From Planktothrix paucivesiculata PCC 9631 (lineage in GTDB: Bacteria > Cyanobacteriota > Cyanobacteriia > Cyanobacteriales > Microcoleaceae): a DNA stretch of 64,000 bases. This document shows positions 53,560-62,757 of the stretch, piece after piece. Below the pieces are notes generated by a model. The model was not told where the DNA came from. It searched no databases and was given only the letters and a program-made list of their open reading frames with translations. The translations under genes and the position numbers were made by a program. Position 1 is the first letter of the stretch. The number at the start of each line of letters is the position of its first letter. Location of the stretch: contig NZ_LR734998.1 in the NCBI RefSeq assembly GCF_900009265.2, forward strand, positions 16,241 to 80,240, in the 5' to 3' direction.

Positions 53560-55197
53560 TTATTCTTCCTCTCCCGATTCAAACGGTTTAATTGAAACTA
53601 CCGGAGCAATAGAAGTCAGTTTTAACTCAGGATGATCGGCTTCCGCTTGACGACAATTCCATTCATTTTTAAACAGCAAAACTGGACGATCCCAGCTATC
53701 TTTCACCACCGCCGCGTTAAAAATTCGTCCGACTTTATTTAAAACTTCCCAACCTCCAGTTACCCAACGGGCCACAGTATAAGGTAAAGGTTCTAATAGG
53801 GTTTCAGCCCCATATTCATTTTGCAATCTAAACTGCACCACCTCAAATTGTAGTTGACCCACGGCCGCTAAAATCGGGTCACGTTTAGATTGATCAACAG
53901 AAAACATAATTTGTACCGCCCCTTCTTCCCGCAATTCTAAAACTCCTTTATGGAATTGTTTAAACTTAGAAGGATTGGGATTTTTTAAATAGGCAAATAA
54001 CTCAGGGGTAAAACAAGGAATCCCTTCATATTCTAATTTTTTGCCCATATAAATTGTATCGCCAATGGCAAAAACCCCGGGATTATTTAATCCAATTACA
54101 TCCCCAGGATAGGCGGTTTCAATCGATTGTCTTTCCTGGGCAAAGAGTTTTTGCGGACGGGAAAGACGGACAACTTTTCCAGTCCGGGCATGATTAACCG
54201 TCATATCCTTTTCAAATTTTCCCGTACAAACGCGCACAAAGGCCACCCGATCTCGGTGTTTGGCATCCATATTCGCTTGTAGCTTAAAAACAAAGCCCGT
54301 AAACTCTGGATACTCGGGTTCCATATTTCCCAGGGTACTCAGATGGGAACCGGGTTTTAAGGCATATTCTAAGAAGGAATCCAAGAATAATTGAACCCCA
54401 AAATTAGTCATAGCACTGCCGAAGAAAACCGGGGTCATTTTTCCAGCATGAACTAAATCCAGATCAAATTCCGAACCCGCGTGCTCAAGGAGTTCTAATT
54501 CTTCTTTTAATTGTTCATAAAGATCGGGATCTAAAAATTCCTGAATGTGGGGATCATCTAAGTCAAATACCGTATCTAACGCTTCTCGACTTCCGTGGGC
54601 GCTGCGTTCAAATAAATGAATTTTTTGTTTACGACGATCAAATACTCCTTTAAAGCGATCGCCCGTGCCAATAGGCCAATTTATCGGATAGGTTTTTAAT
54701 CCTAATTCTTTTTCTATTTCATCGAGTAATTCTAAGGGTTCTTGACCCGGACGATCCATTTTATTAATAAAAGTAAAAATAGGTAGACCCCGCATTTTGC
54801 AGACTTCAAACAATTTGCGAGTTTGCGGCTCTAAACCCTTGGCCGCATCTTCTAACATCACCGCGTTATCAGCAGCGGCTAAGGTGCGGTAAGTATCTTC
54901 ACTAAAATCTTGGTGTCCGGGTGTATCTAGCAGATTAATTTGACAGTTGTTATACTCAAACTGCAAAACCGTTGAGGTAATCGAAATTCCCCTTTGTTGC
55001 TCCATTGCCATCCAGTCTGAGGTGGCATGACGTTGGGCTCTGCGTACCTTAACAGCACCGGCTTCGTGAATCGCACCTCCGTACAGGAGTAATTTTTCGG
55101 TCAGGGTAGTTTTTCCAGCATCAGGGTGAGAAATAATCGCAAAATTGCGACGTCTCTCAACCTCCGTTTGAATTTCAGTTTGAATTTCTGTAGTCAT
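53560..55197 (-). CDS. prfC: PrfC, peptide chain release factor 3 (GTPase)
   Basis: RF3 is a translational GTPase that recycles release factors RF1 and RF2 from the ribosome. The 545 residues match the usual length. G-domain motifs are G1 [20 protein letters not shown]2 [10 protein letters not shown]3 [18 protein letters not shown] and G4 [11 protein letters not shown]3-specific parts are [19 protein letters not shown] and the C-terminal segment [18 protein letters not shown]. The start is ATG 55197. It is convergent with aqpZ, with no operon partner. Confidence 0.97.
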   Translation of the reverse strand: MTTEIQTEIQTEVERRRNFAIISHPDAGKTTLTEKLLLYGGAIHEAGAVKVRRAQRHATSDWMAMEQQRGISITSTVLQFEYNNCQINLLDTPGHQDFSEDTYRTLAAADNAVMLEDAAKGLEPQTRKLFEVCKMRGLPIFTFINKMDRPGQEPLELLDEIEKELGLKTYPINWPIGTGDRFKGVFDRRKQKIHLFERSAHGSREALDTVFDLDDPHIQEFLDPDLYEQLKEELELLEHAGSEFDLDLVHAGKMTPVFFGSAMTNFGVQLFLDSFLEYALKPGSHLSTLGNMEPEYPEFTGFVFKLQANMDAKHRDRVAFVRVCTGKFEKDMTVNHARTGKVVRLSRPQKLFAQERQSIETAYPGDVIGLNNPGVFAIGDTIYMGKKLEYEGIPCFTPELFAYLKNPNPSKFKQFHKGVLELREEGAVQIMFSVDQSKRDPILAAVGQLQFEVVQFRLQNEYGAETLLEPLPYTVARWVTGGWEVLNKVGRIFNAAVVKDSWDRPVLLFKNEWNCRQAEADHPELKLTSIAPVVSIKPFESGEEE

Positions 55198-55235
55198 TGA
55201 AGCCTAAATCGGGAATTTGTATCACATATACCATT

Positions 55236-55686
55236 TTGACACTCTCAGGTCTGAAGGCGCTGAGATTCTTGGTTCAACGAAACCACTTAATCAAAGTACC
55301 TTGCAGTGCTTTAACCAGAGGTGGGATTCTCCCCAAGCGTAAATTCGGGTATGCCCTACCCTATTCGCATTTCTGCGAGTTCTTTTTTTGCTTAAAAACT
55401 GGTCGTCTAGCTCCCATGAATCTTTTACCCACTGCTGGGGGAAAACTAGAACTTTGCAGTAGAACCCTATAGATTCAATTGTCAAGGTTCAGCGTTTTGC
55501 CGTTAGGCGACTAGGTTTTTATACAGGTTGTTTACCTTTTCCTGTTACTGGATATACTAACATAGATTAAAGAAATATTCACGGGGAATAAATTCCCCTG
55601 AGCGGTCACTGAGCCTGTCGAAGTGTCGCTTTTTATCTCAGGTATGAAGACGCTGAGTTTTTAATCTCCCAAATTTGTATTATAAA
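55236..55686 (-). mobile_element. Decayed IS200/IS605-type element without tnpB (451 bp)
   Basis: The complement of this stretch starts with TTTATAATACAAATTTGGGA, matching the left end of the TnpB element at 16812, keeps its AAAAGCGAC and GGGGAATTTATTCCCC hairpin, and finishes with GAGAGTGTCAA like the right end at 18176. Between the ends only a trace of the tnpB 3' part (near 55340-55370) remains. The right-end hairpin CTCAG...CTGAG is kept with compensating changes. A CACTGAGCCTGTCGAAGTG repeat is inserted next to the left hairpin. It could be a non-autonomous derivative. Confidence 0.7.
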
Positions 55687-55826
55687 GGTTAACGGGGATT
55701 TTTGCTGGGTTGCATAGGAACACCCGATACTGTTGGTGCTATTATCAATTATTAATTCCCTTTTTTTGAACTCAAATTCAATATTTTATTGTATCTTTAA
55801 TTCCTCAGAATAAATTCTCAATCCTC

Positions 55827-58226
55827 ATGAACCCCACCTGGATGATCTCACAACAACTGGTTGTCATAACTGCATTCATGTCCCATGGTTCCTGTTACCT
55901 TTGGGAATCTAAATTAATCGGACTTCATCTGGTCTCGGATTTATTCACTGCGATCGCTTATTTTTCCATTCCTATCGCCTTAATGTACTTTGTTAATCGG
56001 CGTAAAGATCTCCCCTTCCCTAATGTTTTAATCTTGTTTAGTGCGTTCATTTTTGCCTGTGGACTCAGCCATTTAATGTCGATTTTCACCCTTTGGTATC
56101 CGGTATATTGGTTAGCCGGAGGATTAAAAGCAATGACGGCCCTGATTTCAATTTTTACCGCTTGTACAATTATTCCTTTAGTTCCCCAACTTTTACAACT
56201 TAAAACCCCTAAAGAACTTGAAGCACTGAACCAATTATTAAATAAAAGTCAAAAATATTATCAAAAATCTCAACAAATGTTGGAATTAATTATGAATACA
56301 ATTCCCCAACGAATTTTTTGGAAAGATCGAAATTCCGTCTTTCAAGGGTGTAATTTACAAGTGGCTTTAGATACGGGATTAAAGTCTCCTGAAGATATTA
56401 TTGGTAAAACCGATTATGATTTTTTTTACAGTTTAGATGAAGCTGAATTTTATCGAAAAATTGATCAAGAGGTCATGGAAACGAATACCCCGCGCTATCG
56501 AATTATCGAAACTCAATTAAGACCTGATGGAAAAATTATTTGGTTAGAAACCAATAAAATTCCCCTTCATGATTCTGAGGGAAATGTGGTGGGAATATTA
56601 GGAACATACGAGGATATTACAGAGCGGAAATTAGCGGAAGAATTATTGGCACAATCGGGAACTCGATTTCGACAATTGGCTCAACAGGAAAAACTGATTA
56701 ATCATTTGGCAAATCAAATTCGTAACTCTTTAGATTTGAAAACAATTTTAGAAACAACTGTTTTACAGGTTTGGGAGTTAATGAAGGTAGATCGATGTTA
56801 TTTTTGTTGGTATCGACGGCCAGAAATGGGTTTTCATTCAGATTATAAAAATTTATCTCAATCCTATTCTAATGCGGCTTATTGGGAAATTGTTGCTGAA
56901 GCTAAAGATCCGGCAATTCCTAATATTATAGGTCGATATCCTATAGAAGATGGGGGGATGGGATCTGAGAAAAATTTAGATTTTAAAATAGGACGAATTG
57001 ATCAGATTGATCATGTACCTGAATCCCAAAGAAAGTCATTTTTACTCCAGTTTGGCTTAATATCGGTTCTGTCTCTCCCCATTCAAACCCAAACGGGAGA
57101 AATCGGGGTTTTAATTTGTGGAAATCATCAGGAACCCCGGTGTTGGAGTGATTCTGAAGTTGAATTATTACAGGCTGTCACGGCGCAAGTGGCGATCGCT
57201 ATTAACCAAGCCCAACTCTATAATCAAACCCGAGAAGCCGCAGCTTTAGCTAGAGCTCAAACCCTAGAATTAGAAGCGACTTTAAATAAATTACGACAAA
57301 CTCAAGCCCATTTAATTCAAACTGAAAAGATGTCTTCTTTAGGTCAGTTAGTGGCAGGGGTTGCCCATGAAATTAATAATCCGATTAATTTTATTTATGG
57401 AAATGTTGATTATGCAGCCCAATATCTGGAGGATTTATTGAATTTAGTATCCCTCTATCAAGAGCATTATCCCGATCCAGTTTCTGATATTCAAGAAGTG
57501 ATTGAAACCGTAGATTTAGATTTTTTACAACGAGATTATCCCAAACTATTAAGTTCCATGAAAGTCGGGGCGAGTCGCATTCAGCAAATTGTTTTATCCC
57601 TGAGAAACTTTTCGCGTTTAGATGAAGCAGATGTTAAACAGGTGAATTTACATGAGGGCTTAGAAAATACATTATTGATTTTACAAAATCGTTTATCAGA
57701 AACCGGAGAAAGACAAAAAATTCAGGTGATCAAAAACTATGGGGAATTGCCCTTAGTCCATTGTTATGCAGGTCAGATGAATCAAGTATTTATGAATTTA
57801 CTCACTAATGCTATTGATGCAATTCAGGAGCGAATCGTAGAACAAAATCAAGAAATTATTTCTAGTCTGAATCCTAATGATGTAGAGTTATATTCTGAAG
57901 ATGATATCGGTTTTAATTCATTGAATTGTTGGAAACCCACGATTACGATTACTACAGAAGTCATGGAGGATAATCAGGTTTTAATTATCATTGCTGATAA
58001 TGGGATGGGAATGACGGAAACCGTTAAAAATAAATTATTTGATCCATTTTTTACCACAAAACCCGTGGGAAAAGGAACTGGCTTAGGATTAGCTATTAGT
58101 TATCAAATAGTTGTGGAAAGACATCTGGGTAAGTTAAAGTGTTCTTCTCAAGTTAAACAAGGATCGGAATTTATGATTGAGATCCCAATTCAACAACATC
58201 AAAATCTGACTCTTGATCAAAACTAA
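55827..58226 (+). CDS. Ethylene-receptor-like histidine kinase (EBD-PAS-GAF-HisKA-HATPase)
   Basis: This is a 799-residue membrane kinase. The N-terminal three helices (about 30-115) match the ethylene-binding domain of plant ETR1 and of Synechocystis Etr1. The residues aligned to ETR1 Asp25, Tyr32, Ile35, Pro36, Cys65 and His69 are Asp38, Tyr45, Ile48, Pro49, Cys78 and His82, all at the same offset of 13; motifs are VSDLFTAIAYFSIP and CGLSHLM. Cys and His would hold the Cu(I) that binds ethylene. Then follow PAS (about 155-270), GAF (about 300-470), coiled coil, HisKA with LVAGVAHEINNPINFIYGN and ATPase (IADNGMGMTE, FDPFFTTKPVGKGTGLGLAI). The GAF lacks a clear bilin cysteine motif. Ethylene binding is inferred from residue conservation. 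Confidence 0.93.
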   Translation: MNPTWMISQQLVVITAFMSHGSCYLWESKLIGLHLVSDLFTAIAYFSIPIALMYFVNRRKDLPFPNVLILFSAFIFACGLSHLMSIFTLWYPVYWLAGGLKAMTALISIFTACTIIPLVPQLLQLKTPKELEALNQLLNKSQKYYQKSQQMLELIMNTIPQRIFWKDRNSVFQGCNLQVALDTGLKSPEDIIGKTDYDFFYSLDEAEFYRKIDQEVMETNTPRYRIIETQLRPDGKIIWLETNKIPLHDSEGNVVGILGTYEDITERKLAEELLAQSGTRFRQLAQQEKLINHLANQIRNSLDLKTILETTVLQVWELMKVDRCYFCWYRRPEMGFHSDYKNLSQSYSNAAYWEIVAEAKDPAIPNIIGRYPIEDGGMGSEKNLDFKIGRIDQIDHVPESQRKSFLLQFGLISVLSLPIQTQTGEIGVLICGNHQEPRCWSDSEVELLQAVTAQVAIAINQAQLYNQTREAAALARAQTLELEATLNKLRQTQAHLIQTEKMSSLGQLVAGVAHEINNPINFIYGNVDYAAQYLEDLLNLVSLYQEHYPDPVSDIQEVIETVDLDFLQRDYPKLLSSMKVGASRIQQIVLSLRNFSRLDEADVKQVNLHEGLENTLLILQNRLSETGERQKIQVIKNYGELPLVHCYAGQMNQVFMNLLTNAIDAIQERIVEQNQEIISSLNPNDVELYSEDDIGFNSLNCWKPTITITTEVMEDNQVLIIIADNGMGMTETVKNKLFDPFFTTKPVGKGTGLGLAISYQIVVERHLGKLKCSSQVKQGSEFMIEIPIQQHQNLTLDQN

Positions 58227-58333
58227 TTCCTTCATATAAAAGCTCAATGAGAAACTCAAATTCTATGCTTTGTAATGTGATCACATCTCCATTTGTGTAC
58301 TCATAATAATACCACGTTTTTCCTTCCCATCGT

Positions 58334-59059
58334 CTATTCTAGGGCTTTTTCTTCAGTCCATTGCCTATATTTAAACTGATAATTTGTTCCCTTAATTGCC
58401 AAGGTTGCTAGATAGTTTTCTGCGGTTTCAATTCTTTGTAACGTCCAATTTTTAGCTAATTCCGAATCCTGGGAAATTTTCAAAATTTTTAGGTTGGAAT
58501 CCAGAGGCGTGAAAATTTCAACTTCCTGTAACCCAACCAACCCTTCTCCCGTGGCCTTTAAGTAGGCTTCTTTGCACGTCCAAAGTCGAAAAAATGCAGC
58601 ATATTGTGCTTCTGAATCAAGGGAATTTAACCACCGATATTCAGACTCACAAAAAAAGCGTTTTGCTAAGGAAATAAGTTCAATTTCCCGAATATATTCT
58701 ATATCTATGCCGATATTTTCTTCCAGGGCGATCGCATAAATAGCTTTTCCATGGGCATGGGATAAATTAAACTGTAGCGGTAAGGGATCTTGATCTAAAC
58801 TAGGTTTTCCTTTAGAACTATACTTAAATTTAATCCGTTCTGGCGAAAGGTTTAAATAGTGACCGAGAATAATTCTTAATATTCCCCGGGCAATCATAAA
58901 CGCCTGTTGATCCCGTGGGAACTTGAATTGTCTTGCTCGTTTTAGCTCAGGATCAGCCAGAATACTTTGATAAAATTCAAGGTATGGAGGCGATCCTGTT
59001 AAATTTGTTTGCCAAATATGAACCGTATTGTGATATAATTCAAGAGTTGGTGAAACCAT
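58334..59059 (-). CDS. 4'-phosphopantetheinyl transferase (Sfp/HetI type)
   Basis: This 241-residue enzyme moves phosphopantetheine from CoA to a serine of carrier proteins, activating fatty-acid, polyketide or nonribosomal-peptide synthases. Family motifs are present: KYSSKGKPSL, LQFNLSHAHGKAIYAI, the metal-binding IGIDIEYIREI and RLWTCKEAYLKATGEGL, with Asp, Glu and Lys of the active site. In cyanobacteria such enzymes act broadly on heterocyst-lipid, peptide and fatty-acid carriers. No synthase gene lies in this window. The start is ATG 59059. Confidence 0.94.
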   Translation of the reverse strand: MVSPTLELYHNTVHIWQTNLTGSPPYLEFYQSILADPELKRARQFKFPRDQQAFMIARGILRIILGHYLNLSPERIKFKYSSKGKPSLDQDPLPLQFNLSHAHGKAIYAIALEENIGIDIEYIREIELISLAKRFFCESEYRWLNSLDSEAQYAAFFRLWTCKEAYLKATGEGLVGLQEVEIFTPLDSNLKILKISQDSELAKNWTLQRIETAENYLATLAIKGTNYQFKYRQWTEEKALE

Positions 59060-59213
59060 AGCCCCGATTAAATTTTTGGTATAATAGGTAATTTAACTGG
59101 ATAGGTCTGATTCCGCTTTGAATGATTAAGAAAATAAATTGACGTTAGATTATAAGTGGTGAATAGATCAGATAATAAAGATCAATTGCCAATCCTAACC
59201 CGAGATGATCACT

Positions 59214-59348
59214 ATGGAACCCTCAAAAAATCAGCGAAAAAAGCAAGTAAAGCGGGCGCTGGAAAAAACACCTACACCGAAATATGTCGATCAATATATT
59301 AGTGTAGCGAATCTCAGCTATTACCTGCAATTTCAACAGCAGTATTAA
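59214..59348 (+). CDS. Possible small basic protein, 44 residues
   Basis: From ATG 59214 (or in-frame ATG 59205) a frame encodes MEPSKNQRKKQVKRALEKTP and continues with YVDQYISVANLSYYLQ to a stop at 59348. The first half is strongly basic, the second amphipathic. It lies in a 415-bp gap between divergent PPTase and malic-enzyme genes, with no strong ribosome-binding site. Amino-acid make-up looks protein-like rather than random, but I recognise no family. The rest of the gap shows no gene. Confidence 0.35.
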   Translation: MEPSKNQRKKQVKRALEKTPTPKYVDQYISVANLSYYLQFQQQY

Positions 59349-59474
59349 AAAAATTCGATATATAGCAGTATTACCCCTTAACCCTTACCCCTTGCTATAT
59401 GTCATGCTTACACTACAGACTGATCTTGATCTGCGGTGATATCATACCAAATGGACAGCTAATTAATACTGAAT

Positions 59475-60866
59475 ATGGTTAACTTAACACCGAATCCGAG
59501 TTATAGCGTTACAATTCGTCTGGAACTACCTAACCGTGCCGGAATGTTGGCTAGTGTTTTTCAAGCGATCGCCAGCGTCGGCGGAAATTTAGGTCAAATT
59601 GACTTAATTGAACAAACTCTGCACAAAACGATTCGGGAAATCAGTGTGGATGCCTCGAGTGAAGAACACGCAGAACAAATTGTCCAAGCGGTAAAAGATT
59701 TAACTGAGTTAAAAGTATTAGCGGTTTATGACCGAACTTTTAATCTCCATCGCGCCGGAAAAATCAGTATTCAAAGTAAAATTCCCCTAAAATCTCAATC
59801 GGATTTAGCCATGGCTTATACTCCGGGTGTGGGTCGAATTTGTAAAGCGATCGCTGAAGATCCAGAGCAAATTTATCAACTGACGATTAAACAAAATACC
59901 GTCGCTATTGTGACTGATGGTAGTGCAGTTTTAGGCTTAGGAAATTTGGGGCCAGGTGCAGCTTTACCCGTGATGGAAGGGAAAGCCATGCTATTTAAAG
60001 AATTTGGAGATATTGATGCCTTTCCGATTTGTTTAGATACCCAAGATACTGACAAAATTATCGAAACTGTTAAATATCTTGCCCCAGTTTTCGGCGGCAT
60101 AAATTTAGAAGATATTGCCGCCCCTCGCTGTTTTGAAATTGAAGCTCGACTGCGAGAGTCGTTAGATATTCCTATTTTTCATGATGATCAACATGGCACA
60201 GCAATTGTTAGTTTAGCCGCGTTAATTAATTCCCTAAAATTAGTCAAAAAATCCCGGGAAGATATTCACTTGGTTTTAAATGGGGCAGGTGCTGCGGGGG
60301 TTGCCATGGCGCGTTTATTCAAAAAAGCCGGAGTTCGTAATATTACTCTATGTGATTCTAAGGGAATTATTAGTCATAATCGCACCGATATTAACGAACA
60401 AAAACGGGAATTTGCTGTTAACTTATCGGGAACTTTAGCCGATGCGATGAAAGATGCGGATGTGTTTATGGGAGTTAGTGCTCCTGGGGTGGTAACTCCC
60501 GAAATGGTGCGATCTATGGCGAAAGATCCTATTGTTTTTGCTATGGCTAATCCAATTCCTGAAATTCAACCGGAATTAATTATAAATGATGTCGCCGTCG
60601 TAGCAACAGGACGCAGTGATTATCCCAATCAAATTAATAACGTTTTAGCCTTTCCCGGTCTATTTCGAGGTGTCTTAGATTGTGGAGCTAGAAGTTTAAC
60701 AATTTCCATGTATTTAGAAGCAGCAAATGCGATCGCTTCTTTAGTTTCTCCCACGGATTTAGATCGGGAATATGTTGTGCCTTCGGTATTTGATAAACGG
60801 GTGGCTACGGCCGTCGCCAGTGCCGTTACCCATACCGCCCGTCAAGAAGGTTTAGCCCGCAATTAA
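59475..60866 (+). CDS. Malic enzyme with N-terminal ACT domain
   Basis: This 463-residue enzyme performs oxidative decarboxylation of malate to pyruvate and CO2 with NAD(P). An ACT domain (about 8-85; YSVTIRLELPNRAGMLASVF) suggests allosteric control by a small molecule, probably an amino acid. The catalytic part shows SDLAMAYTPGVGRICKAIAE, VTDGSAVLGLGNLGPGAALP, FPICLDTQDTDKI, metal-binding EDIAAPRCFEIE, PIFHDDQHGTAIV and the dinucleotide loop LNGAGAAGVAMARL. This is the short bacterial malic-enzyme class without the phosphotransacetylase domain. In cyanobacteria malic enzyme supplies pyruvate for biosynthesis. A strong terminator overlaps its stop codon. Confidence 0.95.
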   Translation: MVNLTPNPSYSVTIRLELPNRAGMLASVFQAIASVGGNLGQIDLIEQTLHKTIREISVDASSEEHAEQIVQAVKDLTELKVLAVYDRTFNLHRAGKISIQSKIPLKSQSDLAMAYTPGVGRICKAIAEDPEQIYQLTIKQNTVAIVTDGSAVLGLGNLGPGAALPVMEGKAMLFKEFGDIDAFPICLDTQDTDKIIETVKYLAPVFGGINLEDIAAPRCFEIEARLRESLDIPIFHDDQHGTAIVSLAALINSLKLVKKSREDIHLVLNGAGAAGVAMARLFKKAGVRNITLCDSKGIISHNRTDINEQKREFAVNLSGTLADAMKDADVFMGVSAPGVVTPEMVRSMAKDPIVFAMANPIPEIQPELIINDVAVVATGRSDYPNQINNVLAFPGLFRGVLDCGARSLTISMYLEAANAIASLVSPTDLDREYVVPSVFDKRVATAVASAVTHTARQEGLARN

Positions 60867-60927
60867 AAAATCGTAGTGAGTCCTGAAGGACTCTCTTAAG
60901 GGTGTGAAAGACTCACTACGATTTTTT
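60865..60927 (+). terminator. Intrinsic terminator after malic enzyme
   Basis: The arms AAAAAATCGTAGTGAGTC (60865-60882) and its perfect complement (60910-60927) enclose a smaller AGTCCTGAAGGACT hairpin, and the right arm ends in T6. The stem's GTAGTGAGTCC resembles the GTAGTAAGCCC repeat at 51098, so it may be a repeat adopted as a terminator. Confidence 0.88.
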
Positions 60928-60957
60928 ATATAAAAAATTTATTTGAGATAAACAACC

Positions 60958-62727
60958 ATGTCTAAAATTCTGGTTATTGAGGATGAAGACTTAATTAGAG
61001 ATAACATTATCGAATTACTAGAAACAGAAAAATTTGAAGTTTTTAATGCCGGAAATGGCAAAATTGGTTTACAATTGGCAATTCAGCATCAACCAGATTT
61101 AATTTTGTGTGATGTGGCGATGCCGGAAATCGACGGTTATGGGGTTCTCGTTGCTTTACAAAAAAATCCGGTCACGGCAACTATTCCCTTCATCTTCTTA
61201 ACAGCAAACTCCGATGTCGGCGACCTGCGAAAAGGAATGCAGCTTGGGGCTGATGATTATCTAACCAAGCCTTTCACCCCCACAGAATTACTCAAAGCCA
61301 TTGTGATTCGTTTGAAAAAAAACGCCACTTTAAAAGCTAATTATACTCACCAATTAAAAATAGCTGAATCTAAACTTAATCAATTAATTTATCAAGATAG
61401 CCCCACTAACTTACCCAACCGTTTATCCCTGTTGGAATATTTTCAACAAAGGTTGGATGAGTTTTCATTGCTGTCTGTTGCTAATCAAAATTGGCAACAA
61501 AATGGGATGATACCGATTATCTATTTAGGGATAGATCGGTTTGGTAGAATTAACGATATTTTAGGTTATGAAGGGGGAGATTCCCTTTTGAAAGCGGTGG
61601 CCGAGCGGTTAAGAAAAAGTTTACCTGCTGATAATATTATTATTCATATTGATAGCAATCAATTTGCAATTTTACTCCCACCAATTTTGGAGCAACAACA
61701 GATTAAGACCGTAATTGAAAACTTACAACAGCAGATCTCCGATCCCTTTGTGTTAACAAATCGAGAAGTTTTGATCACCGTTAGTGCTGGAATTTCCCTT
61801 TATCCCCAAGATGGTCGGGATATTCAACACCTGCTGCGGGAGGCCAAACAAGCCATGAATCAAGTTAAACAACAAGGAGGAAATCATTATAGTTTTTATA
61901 TTCCTGCTTCGGAACATCAACTGTCGGAAAGGATTGATTTAGAAGTTGCTTTGCGGTATGCTTTAGAAAGAGAAGAATTGGAACTTTACTATCAACCGCA
62001 AGTCAGTTTGAAAACGGGAAATATTATTGGTGCGGAGGCCTTACTTCGCTGGAAACACCCCCAAAAGGGCAGGATTTCCCCAATAAAATTTATTCCTATT
62101 GCGGAAGAAACAGGTTTAATTGAATCCATTGGCGAATGGGTTTTATCTCAAGCCTGTCAACATAGTCAAGCCTGGCGATCTCAAGGTTTAGGACGTTTGC
62201 GCGTGGCGGTAAATTTATCGGGGCGGCAATTCCAAACACCTAATTTATGCCAAAAGTTAATGGAAATTTTACTCACTACGGGCTGTGAACCGGATTATTT
62301 AGAATTAGAATTAACCGAAAGTTTATTAATTCGAGATGCTGAATTATCCATCCAACAGTTACAGGCTTTAAAAGCCTTGGGAGTAACCATAGCTATTGAT
62401 GATTTTGGGACGGGATATTCTTCCCTAAGCTATCTGCAAAAATTCCCCTTTGATGTGCTGAAAATAGATCAATCTTTTGTCCGCAATCTCCATACTAATA
62501 AAATCAATGCCACCATCACGCAATCTTTAATTTCAATGGCTCATCTGTTAAATTTAAAAGTGATTGCTGAAGGGGTAGAAACTCAAGAAGAATTAAATAT
62601 CTTGCAGAGCTTTCAATGTGATGAAATTCAGGGGTATCTATTTAGTCGTCCGCTCAATTTAGAGGATTTTCAAACCTTAGTTAAAAGTGGAAGTCAATTA
62701 AATATTTCTCAACCTCATCCATCATAA
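60958..62727 (+). CDS. Receiver-GGDEF-EAL protein, probable c-di-GMP phosphodiesterase
   Basis: This is a 589-residue response regulator. The receiver (about 1-120) is complete: VIEDEDLIRD, Asp in LILCDVAMPEIDGYG, Lys in YLTKPFTP. The GGDEF domain (about 145-310) is degenerate: the GGDEF loop reads SNQFA (HIDSNQFAILLPP), so cyclase activity is not expected. The EAL domain (about 325-580) keeps the signature EALLRWKHP, VNLSGRQF, ELELTESLL, IAIDDFGTGYSSLSYL, KIDQSFV and IAEGVETQEEL, so it should cleave c-di-GMP, with the dead GGDEF perhaps sensing GTP. The next gene, 30 bp on, encodes a kinase whose receiver is very similar, so they form a pair. It may oppose the cyclase at 7522. Confidence 0.94.
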   Translation: MSKILVIEDEDLIRDNIIELLETEKFEVFNAGNGKIGLQLAIQHQPDLILCDVAMPEIDGYGVLVALQKNPVTATIPFIFLTANSDVGDLRKGMQLGADDYLTKPFTPTELLKAIVIRLKKNATLKANYTHQLKIAESKLNQLIYQDSPTNLPNRLSLLEYFQQRLDEFSLLSVANQNWQQNGMIPIIYLGIDRFGRINDILGYEGGDSLLKAVAERLRKSLPADNIIIHIDSNQFAILLPPILEQQQIKTVIENLQQQISDPFVLTNREVLITVSAGISLYPQDGRDIQHLLREAKQAMNQVKQQGGNHYSFYIPASEHQLSERIDLEVALRYALEREELELYYQPQVSLKTGNIIGAEALLRWKHPQKGRISPIKFIPIAEETGLIESIGEWVLSQACQHSQAWRSQGLGRLRVAVNLSGRQFQTPNLCQKLMEILLTTGCEPDYLELELTESLLIRDAELSIQQLQALKALGVTIAIDDFGTGYSSLSYLQKFPFDVLKIDQSFVRNLHTNKINATITQSLISMAHLLNLKVIAEGVETQEELNILQSFQCDEIQGYLFSRPLNLEDFQTLVKSGSQLNISQPHPS

Positions 62728-62757
62728 TCCTGAATCAAAATTATTGAGGAAATCAAA

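Noticed and set aside
55236-55485. Open frames 55197-55485 on both strands as small proteins
   Set aside because: They lie within the decayed IS605-type element and match no family. Similarity to the element's ends explains the sequence better.
58171-58333. Open frame on the minus strand between PPTase and the ethylene-type kinase (TWYYYEYTNGDVITLQSIEF)
   Set aside because: The translation looks protein-like, but it has no start codon in frame and overlaps the kinase 3' end. It may be a remnant; not enough to call.
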